Positions 7,177 to 17,760 are shown, numbered from the stretch's first letter. The stretch: DNA of 64,000 nt from JACCTH01 sp035253825 (GCA_035253825.1 DATFBM010000047.1:38690-102689); one strand, 5' to 3'. The notes: generated by a model not told the origin, from the sequence alone. Numbers and translations: made by a program.

Positions 7177-10100
7177 TCACGCCCTCTCGACATTGACCAG
7201 AAAAGCCTTGAACTCAGGGGTGACGGTGGTGCCATCGCCCACATAAGGGGTGAGGAGGTTGACCATCTGAGCGGTGTTCCCCTTGCCGTGGCCTCCGGTC
7301 GGGTGCCAATGGACAGGTATCCCCACCTGATAGACCACTTTGTTGCCCAACCGCAGCGGCCGCATGCGCTTGGTGACCAAGGCAACCCCCTGCACGTGCC
7401 CGCGTTTGGAACTGACCCGCACCTGATCTAGATCGCTTATCCCCTTCTCGTTGGCAAGTTCTCGGGGGAGCTCGATGAAGAAGTCGGGCATCGCCTCCAC
7501 CAAATAGGGGACGTACTGGGTGACGAAGTGCTCGTGCTCGGTCACCCGATAGGTAGTGGCGACGTAGGGGAACTCACTGTCGTCTTCGGCAAAACTGGCG
7601 GCGACCCCTTCATAGAGGATCGTGGTCGGCACCCGCCGGGTAGGGCTGAGCACGTTTTCGACCGGGGATTCGACCGGCTCGTAGTGCTCGGGGATCGGAC
7701 CGTCCATCATCAGGGACCCGGGAGCGAAGATCCGGGCCACCCCTTCCCCGGTCATGATGAAGGCGCCCTTGCCCTCCGAAGGCGGCGAGTCGGGTGTGAA
7801 ATCGGGGACATCGCCCTTCCAGGTTTGGCCGTTCCAGACGATGCCGGGACGGGTGGCGTCCCAGGGGCGTCCGTCGGCGTCGGCCGAGGCCCGGTTGTAA
7901 AGCACGCGCCGGTTGGCCGGCCACGACCAGGCCCAATTGTGGAAGAAGCCCAGGCCGGTGGGATCGTCCGTTCCCCGCCGGTCCATCATGTTGCCTTCCT
8001 CGGTCCATGAGCCGGTATAGATCCAGTTGCCGATGGCGGTGGTGCCGTCATCCTTGGCGTCGTTGAAAGTGGCGAGCTGAGCCCCGGTGGTGAGGTCCCG
8101 ACCGTTGATCTCCCGAGACACCTCCTCGAGCGGTGGGTTGTTCGGATTGGAATAGGGCCAGTGGAGATCAAGGATGGGATCGGGAAAGGCGCCACCTTCT
8201 TTCTGATAGAGGGCTTGCAGCCGGAGCAATAGCTGGGAAAGGATGTAGGCGTCGTCTTTGACGTCGCCCTCGGCCGGCAAGGCGGCGTGCTTCCACTGGG
8301 TCCACCGGCCGGAGTTGACAAAGGCCCCTGCCTTCTCGATCCAGTGGGTGGTGGGGAGGAAGAACACCTCGGTGTCAACCGACGCGGGATCGACTCCTTC
8401 GCCATGCCAGAACTCCGAGGAGGCGGTGGGGAAGGGGTCCATCACCACCAGCCACTTGAGCCGTGACAGGGCTTGGACGACCCGGTTGGAGTCGGGTCCA
8501 ATGTTGACGCTCGACATGCCACTGTTGAAGAGGCCGTGCAAGCGACCGGCCAGTGCTTCGGCGTAGAACGTCATCCACGACCAGTTCTTGTCGGGCTTGG
8601 GGATGTACGAGTAGTGGAATTCGTTGGCAGCCTGCGCCGATTCGCCGTACCACGCTTTCAACAGGCTGATCATGAACTTGCGGTAGTTCGAACCGAAGAA
8701 GTTGATCGAGCCCGCGTCCATCTGGGTGAGGGAGGCAGGGGTCTCGTACTGGTCGAGCGTTTCCATGCCCGGCCGAGGGATCTGGAGGTATCCCGGGAGG
8801 ATCTCCCACGATTGGGCGTTGTCGGTGTTGCCCTGGATGTTGGCATGACCCCGCTCGGCGTTCATCCCCCCGCCGGGTCGGCCCATGTTCCCCAACAGAA
8901 GCTGGACGATGGCGGCGGCCCGAATCATCTGCGAGCCCTGGGTGTGATGGGTCAGGCCAACCGCATAGACGATGTTGCCCACCTTTTCGGGAACCCCGGT
9001 GGAACCGAATTCATCGGCGATGGCGACGAATTCGTCGGCCGGAATCCCGGTGACCTCCTCGACCACCTCCGGGGTGTATCGGGCGTAATGCTGCTTTAGA
9101 AGCTGAAACACCGAGCGCGGGTGTTGCAGCGAAAGGTCCCGTACTGCGAAGCCTTCCGACGGGGCCGCATCCTCGCCTTCGCCCGGTGCAGGCGCGGCCA
9201 TTCGTTCGTATTCCCACGTTGAAGTGTCGTATTCGCGCGCCGCCTCGTCGTATCCGGAGAAGAGACCGTCCTGGAACGAGAAGCCCTCTGACACCACGAA
9301 AGAGGCGTTGGTGTGAAGCTTGACGTATTCGTCGTGATACAGCTGGTTCTCGAGGATGTGCCTGATCATTCCCCCGAAAAAGGCGACGTCGGTGCCGGCT
9401 CGGATCGCCACCCATTTGTCGGCGGTGGCGGAGGTGCGGGTGAAGCGAGGGTCGACATGGATGATCCTGGCTCCGCGGTGGTCGCGGGCGTGGAAGGCCC
9501 ACTTCCAACCACAGGGGTGGTTCTCGGCCGGGTTGGCGCCAATCACCAAGAACAAGTCCGAGTTCTTGAAGTCCACCCAATGATTGGTCATTGCCCCCCG
9601 TCCAAACGTGGCGGCCAAACTGACCACCGTGGGGCCGTGTCAGAGCCGGGCCTGTTGCTCTAGGCCCACCACCCCCAATGCCCGCATCATCTTGGTGACG
9701 AGGTAACCCTCTTCATTGGTAATCGTGGCACCACCACCCCAGGCAAAACCCTCATTGCGGTTGACGGTGTTGCCATCGGCGTCAGTGGCGACGAAGCGCT
9801 CGTCGCGAGCGGTCTTCATCAATCGGGCCAGACGATTGAGAGCCTCGTCCCAGGAGATCCGGGTCCATTCGCTTGCCCCCGGCGCCCGGTAGCGCGGATA
9901 CTGTATTCTCTCCTGGGAGAGGGCCAGCTGCATGGTGGCGGCGCCCTTGGGGCAAAGCGACCCGCCATTCACCGGGCTGTCGGGATCGCCCTCGATATGT
10001 ATCAGATGGGGTGTGGTGTTAAAGCTCTGGGTCTCCCCGACGCCGCCGACGTAAGCGATCATCGAGCATCCGACGGCGCAGTAGGGGCAGACCGAACGCA

Positions 10101-10230
10101 CCTCACTCGCCCGGCTGATCTTCAACTCTTTGATCAGAGATCGGGCTGGTCTCAGGTCAAAGCCCAAGCTCGACCACGCCAGCGTTCCCGCTACTCCCCC
10201 TTGCAGAAAGGACCGTCGGGTGACCTTCAT
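7177..10230 (-). CDS. fdhA: formate dehydrogenase-N alpha subunit, selenocysteine protein
   Basis: The gene is one frame interrupted only by an in-frame TGA at 9640-9642, read here as selenocysteine 197. The flanking residues, QARL-U-HGPTV, match the FdnG/FdoG active site. The full product is 1017 residues, against about 1015 for E. coli FdnG. A twin-arginine signal (TRRSFLQ, residues 4-10) precedes the [4Fe-4S] cysteines C48, C51, C55 and C93, followed by molybdopterin-binding domains. The enzyme oxidises formate to CO2 outside the membrane and passes electrons to FdhB and FdhC. Sec ligates the Mo/W. A SECIS hairpin follows the UGA. No selA, selB, selC or selD is in the window, so they must lie elsewhere. 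Automatic calling splits this gene into two pieces of 196 and 816 residues. Confidence 0.95.
9610..9628 (-). promoter_or_regulatory. SECIS element of fdhA
   Basis: On the minus strand, eleven nucleotides after the UGA (9642-9640), the RNA can form a 7-bp stem GGUGGUC / GGCCGCC closed by the loop AGUUU. The upper-stem position and the GU in the loop match the bacterial SelB-binding SECIS geometry known from E. coli fdhF and fdnG. In those genes the apical hairpin also begins about 11 nt after the UGA. Confidence 0.88.
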
Positions 10231-10334
10231 AATCGGTAATACGTCCGGGCGTGAATAGTCGGGTCGAGAAATACCCCTAACTGTTGGGCTCGAAACCTGC
10301 CCGGCCCCGTCTAAAACGTGGTCGGAGGCTCTTC

Positions 10335-12923
<2,589 letters not shown>

Positions 12924-12943
12924 GGATCAATCCAACTTTAGGA

Positions 12944-12992
12944 GCGAACCCAGGGTTCGCAGATAGGCCCTGCCTATCTGTGAGCCCACAGA
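12944..12992 (+). repeat. dispersed palindromic repeat, family 1, copy A
   Basis: This 49-bp intergenic element begins GCGAACCCAGGGTTCGC (itself a palindrome), continues with a small hairpin AGATAGG-ccctg-CCTATCT and ends GAGCCCACAGA. The same outer sequence with a different inner hairpin occurs at 61117-61165 (reverse), 29077-29124 and 35952-35998 (reverse). It lies between the 3' end of hxlR and the start of clpB. Confidence 0.75.
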
Positions 12993-12998
12993 ACCGCT

Positions 12999-13463
12999 TC
13001 AATAACGGATAACAGGAGCCAGGGACGGTTCCACCCGCACATTGCGATGATCTAGGGGCTGACCGCAGTGATTGCAGCACATGACCCCCTCCATGATTTC
13101 GCCGCAATCAAGGTGACGAAGAGGTCGGATATATCGTTCATCGGGGGCGTTCCACCTGTCCCCCCAGCGACGGAAAGCCACCAAAACGTCGAGCAGATCC
13201 TTGCCTTTCTCGGTCAACACATACTCGTGACGAGGAGGTCGTTGCTCGTAGAGGCGAGTGTCGAGAATTCCGGCTTGGACCAGTCGAGAGAGCCGGTCGG
13301 CGAGAACGTTGCGGGCGATTCCCAGATCCTTTTGAAAATCGTCAAATCGCCTAACGCCCAAGAAGGCGTCGCGCAGGATCAACACTGTCCACTGATCGCC
13401 GACCAGCTCGGCGGTGTTGGCGACCGAACACTGCAGGTCCTCGAGGCTCTTCCGGGCTGGCAT
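12999..13463 (-). CDS. HxlR-family transcriptional regulator
   Basis: The 154-residue protein has the HxlR winged helix at about residues 15-105 (AELVGDQWTVLILRDAFLGV, RFDDFQKDLGIARNVLADRL, YVLTEKGKDLLDVL). The early Cys12 (LQCSVANTAEL) matches the redox- or electrophile-sensing cysteine often found at this point in the family. A C-terminal tail CCNHCGQPL could bind metal or react with thiols. The gene diverges from a 65-residue ORF, and an inverted repeat sits in the 58-bp gap, so autoregulation and control of that neighbour are likely. Confidence 0.9.
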   Translation of the reverse strand: MPARKSLEDLQCSVANTAELVGDQWTVLILRDAFLGVRRFDDFQKDLGIARNVLADRLSRLVQAGILDTRLYEQRPPRHEYVLTEKGKDLLDVLVAFRRWGDRWNAPDERYIRPLRHLDCGEIMEGVMCCNHCGQPLDHRNVRVEPSLAPVIRY

Positions 13464-13484
13464 GGAGGGCAGTTTACCGACTAG

Positions 13485-13499
13485 GTTGCTTTACGCAAC
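13485..13499. promoter_or_regulatory. inverted repeat, likely HxlR operator
   Basis: The gap between hxlR and the divergent small gene contains the inverted repeat GTTGC-TTTAC-GCAAC. The half-site GCAACTC (13495-13501) recurs as a direct repeat at 13527-13533, 32 bp (about three helical turns) downstream and just inside the small gene. HxlR-type regulators commonly bind such sites in divergent promoters, so assignment to the adjacent regulator is inference. Confidence 0.5.
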
Positions 13500-13521
13500 T
13501 CACTCTGGTAGGGTCGGTTTT

Positions 13522-13719
13522 ATGAAGCAACTCAGTCCGCTGGAAGGGTTCGTTGTGTCCCTTGGCCACGGCGCCGTTCGCAGACGCATGCAGAAGGCAT
13601 TGGCACCAGATGGTGGCTTTCTCCCGATCGACCTCGATTTGGCAGACGTCATGGGAGATCTCGATCCAGGGATGATCGATTGGAATCGGTACGTCTTATC
13701 CGGGGCCACCGGGAATTAA
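13522..13719 (+). CDS. small protein of unknown function (65 aa)
   Basis: The frame starts at an ATG at 13522 and encodes 65 residues with a basic amphipathic centre (GHGAVRRRMQKALAPDGG) and an acidic C-terminal half (IDLDLADVMGDLDPGMIDW). I recognise no family. It is divergent from hxlR behind a shared inverted repeat, and its stop codon interlocks with that of the convergent GATase gene. Both points support a real gene and suggest it is the regulator's target. No Shine-Dalgarno sequence is evident. Confidence 0.5.
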   Translation: MKQLSPLEGFVVSLGHGAVRRRMQKALAPDGGFLPIDLDLADVMGDLDPGMIDWNRYVLSGATGN

Positions 13720-14378
13720 GAGGTTACGAAGTCAACGATCCTCTCTCGAAGTCGATCGGTGTCGGGCGGAACTTTCATCGAGGCGAGCCCGGCATCAGCC
13801 ACCTCGATTGGGATCAAACCCCCCCGTCGCCGTTCCACCAAAGCGGTGACGAAATCTGTGGTGAACTCGGGATGACCCTGAAAGCCCAGAATGTGGTCAC
13901 CAACCGCCACCATCTCGACAGGGTTGGTATCAGCACTAGCCAGAATCCGCATGCCCGGAGCCAGGTCGACGATCTGGTCGGCATTGCAATGCAGGATTCG
14001 CAAGCGATCCCCGTCGACCATTTCCGCTTCTTTGATACCCACCTGCCACCCTTGGGGCGCTCGGGTCACCCTGCCTCCTAAGGCCTCTCCGATCATCTGC
14101 GCCCCGAAGCAAACGCCGACATACTTGCGGCGCTCGGCGTCGATTCGTCGCACAAGAGCCTTGAATCGATGGATCCACCCGATGTCGTCGTACACCGAGT
14201 GTCGGGACCCGGCGCCCACCCAGGCGTCCATCGATTCGAGATCCGACGGGAAGTCTCCGACGGTGAGATCGAAGGGACGGATCTCGACCTTGGGTAGTAA
14301 CTGGGAGAACATCTCCGGATAGTCACCAAAATCGTGACGAAGGTCGGAAGCAATGTGGTCGCTGAGAAGAAGGCCCAG
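13716..14378 (-). CDS. class I glutamine amidotransferase-like hydrolase
   Basis: The protein has the class I GATase triad: nucleophile Cys in VGVCFGAQMIG, and His and Glu in GFQGHPEF. The fold is GuaA-N/YfeJ-like. In the gamma-glutamyl pathway proposed here it would cut a gamma-glutamyl amide, such as gamma-glutamylglycine, back to glutamate. The first ATG in frame (14312) would remove a conserved N-terminal strand. The frame upstream reads LGLLLSDHIASDLRHDFGDY, which is typical of the family, but it offers only non-standard starts. I place the start at CTG 14378, 8 nt after the aldehyde dehydrogenase stop and downstream of GGGGAAT. The start is uncertain. Confidence 0.8.
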   Translation of the reverse strand: MGLLLSDHIASDLRHDFGDYPEMFSQLLPKVEIRPFDLTVGDFPSDLESMDAWVGAGSRHSVYDDIGWIHRFKALVRRIDAERRKYVGVCFGAQMIGEALGGRVTRAPQGWQVGIKEAEMVDGDRLRILHCNADQIVDLAPGMRILASADTNPVEMVAVGDHILGFQGHPEFTTDFVTALVERRRGGLIPIEVADAGLASMKVPPDTDRLRERIVDFVTS

Positions 14379-14386
14379 TCGGATGG

Positions 14387-15754
14387 CTATTCCCCAATGA
14401 AGACGGTCTTGAGCTCCGTGTACTGCTCGAGGGCGGCCATGCCCTGCTCTCGCCCGAAACCCGACTGCTTGACACCACCAAAGGGTGCCTCGATATGGAC
14501 GCTCGATGACGAATTGATCGAGATCATCCCGGTTTCGAGGGCCTTGGCCACCCGCAAAGCCCGACCAATGTCTCGGGTCCAGAGCGAACCAGAGAGGCCG
14601 TAGATGGAATCGTTGGCCAACCGAACTGCCTCCTCTTCGTTGGCGAAGGGGATGATCCCCACCACGGGCCCAAAGATTTCGTCCTGCATAACCTTCATCT
14701 TCGTCTCCACGTCGAGCATTACCGCGGGCGTGAGGAAGTTCCCGGGAAGATCGGGCTGCTCGCCGCCCACCGCGATAGTGGCACCTTCTCTCAGTCCGAT
14801 TCGGAGGTATTCCGCCACCCGCTGGCGATGATCAGCGGTGATCAGTGGGCCCATCTCGGTCTCGTCGAGGCTGGGATCACCGAGCTTGATCGCCCTAGTG
14901 GCTGCAACGAAGCGCTCCACCACCTCGGAGTAGACACCGCGCTCGACCAGCATCCGGCTCCGAGCGCAGCAGTCCTGACCGGCGTTGTCGTAGACGGACC
15001 AAAGCGAGGAGGCGACGCAAGCATCGAGATCGGCATCTGCAAAGACGATGTTGGCCGACTTCCCTCCCAGCTCCAGCGACACGCGCTTGATGGTGGCCGC
15101 CGCGGCCTCCATCACCCGCCGACCTACCTCAGTCGAGCCCGTGAAAGAGATCTTGGAAACCAAAGGATGGTTGATAAGGGCCTCGCCGGCGACCGAGCCC
15201 TGCCCAGTCACAACATTCAAGACTCCATCGGGAAGCCCTGCTTCGAGCGCCAGTTCGACCAGAGCGAGAGCAGAGAGCGGTGTCACTTCTGCCGGCTTTA
15301 AGACGACGGTGTTGCCCATCGCCAGCGCGGGAGCGACCTTCCAGCTGCCGATCACCATCGGAAAATTCCACGGCACGATGGCCGCGCACACACCGATGGG
15401 ATGGCGCCATGTGAGGAGGGTGCCTCGGGCATTACCAGGAATGGTCTCGCCCCCGAATTTGTCGGTGACCCCGGCATAGAAGTCAAAGGTGGCGGCAACG
15501 GCCGCGATCTCGCCACGAGCCGCGCTGATCGGTTTTCCAGTGTTCACCGATTCGAGCCTCGCCAGCCGTTCGTGATCACGCCTAATCAAGTCCCCGAGCC
15601 TCCTGAGGATGTCGCGGCGCTCCCTTACCGAGGAGTGGCTCCAGGGCCGAAAAGCTACCCAAGCGCGCTGCACGGCTACGTCGACTTCAGCGGGACCGAA
15701 AGCCGGGACCTCCTCAATTGCCTCGGTCGTAGCCGGATTCATCAGGACAGTCAT
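14387..15754 (-). CDS. NAD(P)-dependent aldehyde dehydrogenase
   Basis: The roughly 455-residue enzyme belongs to the ALDH superfamily. It shows the WNFPMVIGSWKVAPALAMGN cofactor region, GSTEVGRRV, the general-base Glu in LELGGKSANIV, and the catalytic Cys in NAGQDCCARSRMLVE. It is closest in style to gamma-glutamyl-aminoaldehyde or betaine aldehyde dehydrogenases. In context it would oxidise the gamma-glutamyl aldehyde made by the SDR to an acid. The ATG at 15754 overlaps the MerB-like gene's stop by 4 nt (ATGA), which fixes the start and shows translational coupling. Confidence 0.88.
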   Translation of the reverse strand: MTVLMNPATTEAIEEVPAFGPAEVDVAVQRAWVAFRPWSHSSVRERRDILRRLGDLIRRDHERLARLESVNTGKPISAARGEIAAVAATFDFYAGVTDKFGGETIPGNARGTLLTWRHPIGVCAAIVPWNFPMVIGSWKVAPALAMGNTVVLKPAEVTPLSALALVELALEAGLPDGVLNVVTGQGSVAGEALINHPLVSKISFTGSTEVGRRVMEAAAATIKRVSLELGGKSANIVFADADLDACVASSLWSVYDNAGQDCCARSRMLVERGVYSEVVERFVAATRAIKLGDPSLDETEMGPLITADHRQRVAEYLRIGLREGATIAVGGEQPDLPGNFLTPAVMLDVETKMKVMQDEIFGPVVGIIPFANEEEAVRLANDSIYGLSGSLWTRDIGRALRVAKALETGMISINSSSSVHIEAPFGGVKQSGFGREQGMAALEQYTELKTVFIGE

Positions 15755-16437
15755 GACCCGAGATCCCAAAACGGCCCTGTGAGCCCGAGGTCCTCAAGGA
15801 TTCTCTGGTTCTGCTCTCGGGTGTGAGGCTTCCAATCGATCGCCAACCGATCCCCCCACCATGCCGTCGCAAGATCGGAAAGCTCGGCGGTAGAGAGGAT
15901 CGCCCCCCGTGGTCTCCCTGCGAGCCACCGGTTCACATGTTCCTCCGACCGGAAGAGCAGCATCGTCCTTCAGGTATGCGTGATGTCATTCCACCACTGA
16001 GCAGCTGGCACGAGCACATGAAAAACCGAAGCCAGGTCGTCCGGAACGCCCGCGGTGACCGATATCTGAATCGGATCGGAGCAGTCCGGGCACACAGTCT
16101 CGATGACCGAATCAACCCCAAGGGCAGCCCCGATTCCGAAGGCATCCCAGGCACAGTTGGCAAACCAAGTGCGCTCCTCCGCATAGACCCTGAAGTCGGT
16201 GGCCCGGGCAGCGAAGGGATTGGCCATGAGCAATTCGCTGGTCTCGTGGTCGACGACGAGGGCGTGAGCCTCGTGCAGCCGTCGCCAGCCATCGCGAACC
16301 ACGTCGACCGGCTGACCCCGAGCCGCCGCCAACTCCTCGATCGAGGGGGCGCGACCGAGTTCGACGAAGACTTGGTAAGTGGCGTTTCTGAGTTCGAGAT
16401 CGGAAGGATCCAAGCCCTCGATCCTAGGACGAGCCAT
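15751..16437 (-). CDS. MerB-like (organomercurial lyase family) protein, putative selenoprotein
   Basis: One minus-strand frame of 228 codons is interrupted only by TGA at 15970-15972 (codon 156). Before it lie an N-terminal helical HTH-like domain (SIEELAAARGQPVDVVRDGW) and the MerB core, with C95-A-W-D98 matching MerB Cys96 and Asp99, then C116/C119. After it the frame continues RTMLLFRSEEHVNRWLAG, which parallels the C-terminal MerB segment HFFAS...DW. The UGA aligns with catalytic Cys159 (or Cys160 within one residue). A hairpin resembling a SECIS starts 11 nt after the UGA. The true stop overlaps the next ATG. MerB cleaves carbon-mercury bonds; this relative's substrate is unknown. The alternative is a pseudogene or a truncated 155-residue product. 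A palindromic repeat abuts the start codon. Confidence 0.72.
15939..15958 (-). promoter_or_regulatory. candidate SECIS of the MerB-like gene
   Basis: On the minus strand the RNA after the UGA reads 11 spacer nucleotides, then G-C-UCUUCC, the loop GGUC, then GGAGGA-A-C. This gives a 6-bp stem, one C-A mismatch and a closing G-C pair. The loop carries the GGU sequence important for SelB recognition in E. coli SECIS elements. Its distance from the UGA is within 1 nt of that in fdhA of this window. The stem is weaker than that of fdhA. Confidence 0.6.
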
Positions 16438-16482
16438 CTGTGCGGATTTAGCCGTTCCAAAAACGGGAAAATCCGCGCAGAA
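16437..16482 (-). repeat. dispersed palindromic repeat, family 2, copy E
   Basis: On the minus strand the element reads TTCTGCGCGGATTTTC, an inner CCGTT...AACGG stem, and AAATCCGCACAGA. It forms an almost perfect hairpin. It ends directly at the start codon of the MerB-like gene, so a transcript starting upstream would hold the start codon at the foot of a long stem. A second copy lies at 62162-62209. Confidence 0.7.
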
Positions 16483-16485
16483 GGT

Positions 16486-16512
16486 TTAACCGCGAGGAAA
16501 CGCTCTCGTAAC
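16486..16512 (+). promoter_or_regulatory. GlnR-type operator before amtB
   Basis: The sequence holds TTAAC-n6-GAAAC-n6-GTAAC, the 11-bp-phased alternation of GTnAC and GAAAC half-sites of the Streptomyces GlnR box. A weak fourth half-site position follows at 16519. It sits 42 bp before the amtB start, so nitrogen control of amtB-glnK-glnD is strongly suggested. It also lies in the promoter region of the divergent MerB-like operon. Confidence 0.7.
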
Positions 16513-16554
16513 ACTTCCGGCTAATCGTGTCGACTCCCGATTCGAGGAGGCGAG

Positions 16555-17751
16555 GTGAGCGAAGGATCCATTGCCTGGCTCTTGATCAGCTCCGCCCTGG
16601 TGCTGTTCATGACCCCCGGGCTGGCTCTTTTCTATGGGGGAATGGTCCGATCGAAGAATGTTCTCAACATGCTGATGAAGAACTTCTTCACGATCTCGAT
16701 CGTGACCGTGGTCTGGACCGTGGTCGGTTACACGTTGGCCTTCGGCAGCGATCTCGGCGGGCTCATCGGAGGGTTGGACTTCTTCGCCCTACGAGGAGTC
16801 GAGGGCGACAGCTTGCTCTTCATGGTGTTCCAGATGATGTTCGCCATCATCACCCCCGCCCTTATCTCGGGGGCGGTGGCGGAACGCATGAAGTTCTCCG
16901 CCTGGGTCTTGTTCACCACTTTGTGGGCGCTGATCATCTATCCGATCGTGGCTCATTGGGGTTTCGCCGCCGAGGGGTGGCTCTTCGCCTGGGGGGTTCG
17001 CGATTTCGCCGGCGGACTTGTCGTCCACATCAACGCCGGGATTGCCGCCCTGGCTCTCGTTTTCGCTCTCGGACCCCGGCGCGGGTTCGGGGCTGAGGCG
17101 ATGCGCCCCCACTCCCTGCCGCTCACCCTGCTCGGGACCGGCATCCTCTGGTTTGGCTGGTTCGGCTTCAACGCCGGCTCCGCCCTCGCCGCCGATGGAA
17201 TCGCGATCAGTGCCTTCGTCACCACCCAGATCGCCGCCTCGGTCGCAGCGCTGAGCTGGGTAGTCGCCGAGTGGATGAAGAACGGTAAACCCACGACCCT
17301 GGGCGCCGCCTCTGGGGCCGTGGCCGGGCTGGTCGCCATCACTCCCGGAGCGGGTTTCGTGTCACCGATGTCGGCAATCGTCATCGGGGCAGTAGCCGGA
17401 TATCTGTGCTTTTTGGCAGTCAGCCTCAAGTTCCGCTTTGGTTACGACGACTCCCTCGATGTCGTCGGCGTCCACCTCGTCGGCGGCATCGTCGGCTCGG
17501 TGCTCCTCGGGGTATTCGCCGAGAGCCGGATCAATTCGGTAGTACCCGACGGCCTCCTCTTCGGTGGGGCGAGCTTCTTTTTCAAACAGGTTGCGGCCGT
17601 GTTGGCGGTAATCGCTTTCACCTTCATCGCCTCGTACCTGCTGGCCCGAATTGTCAAGGCTATTACCGGCCTCAGGGTCGAGGAAAATCAGGAAACCGAA
17701 GGTCTCGACATCTCGCTCCACGAAGAGCGGGGTTACGTGTTCTCGGAATAG
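16555..17751 (+). CDS. amtB: ammonium transporter Amt
   Basis: The 398-residue protein has about eleven TM helices and Amt signatures: FYGGMVRSKNVLNMLMKNF near residue 27, VFQMMFAIITPALISGAVAER, DFAGGLVVHINAGIAAL with the first pore histidine, and DVVGVHLVGGIVGS with the second. It conducts ammonium into the cell and is blocked by GlnK. The GTG at 16555 follows AGGAGG by 5 nt. The stop is 9 nt before glnK, and a GlnR-type box lies upstream. Confidence 0.97.
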   Translation: MSEGSIAWLLISSALVLFMTPGLALFYGGMVRSKNVLNMLMKNFFTISIVTVVWTVVGYTLAFGSDLGGLIGGLDFFALRGVEGDSLLFMVFQMMFAIITPALISGAVAERMKFSAWVLFTTLWALIIYPIVAHWGFAAEGWLFAWGVRDFAGGLVVHINAGIAALALVFALGPRRGFGAEAMRPHSLPLTLLGTGILWFGWFGFNAGSALAADGIAISAFVTTQIAASVAALSWVVAEWMKNGKPTTLGAASGAVAGLVAITPGAGFVSPMSAIVIGAVAGYLCFLAVSLKFRFGYDDSLDVVGVHLVGGIVGSVLLGVFAESRINSVVPDGLLFGGASFFFKQVAAVLAVIAFTFIASYLLARIVKAITGLRVEENQETEGLDISLHEERGYVFSE

Positions 17752-17760
17752 GAGAGTCTG

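Noticed and set aside
15970..15972. Reading the MerB-like TGA as a plain stop or a pseudogene mutation.
   Set aside because: It cannot be excluded, but it is less likely. The downstream frame keeps family-like sequence, the final stop is coupled to the next ATG, the position matches a catalytic Cys, and a hairpin is correctly spaced.
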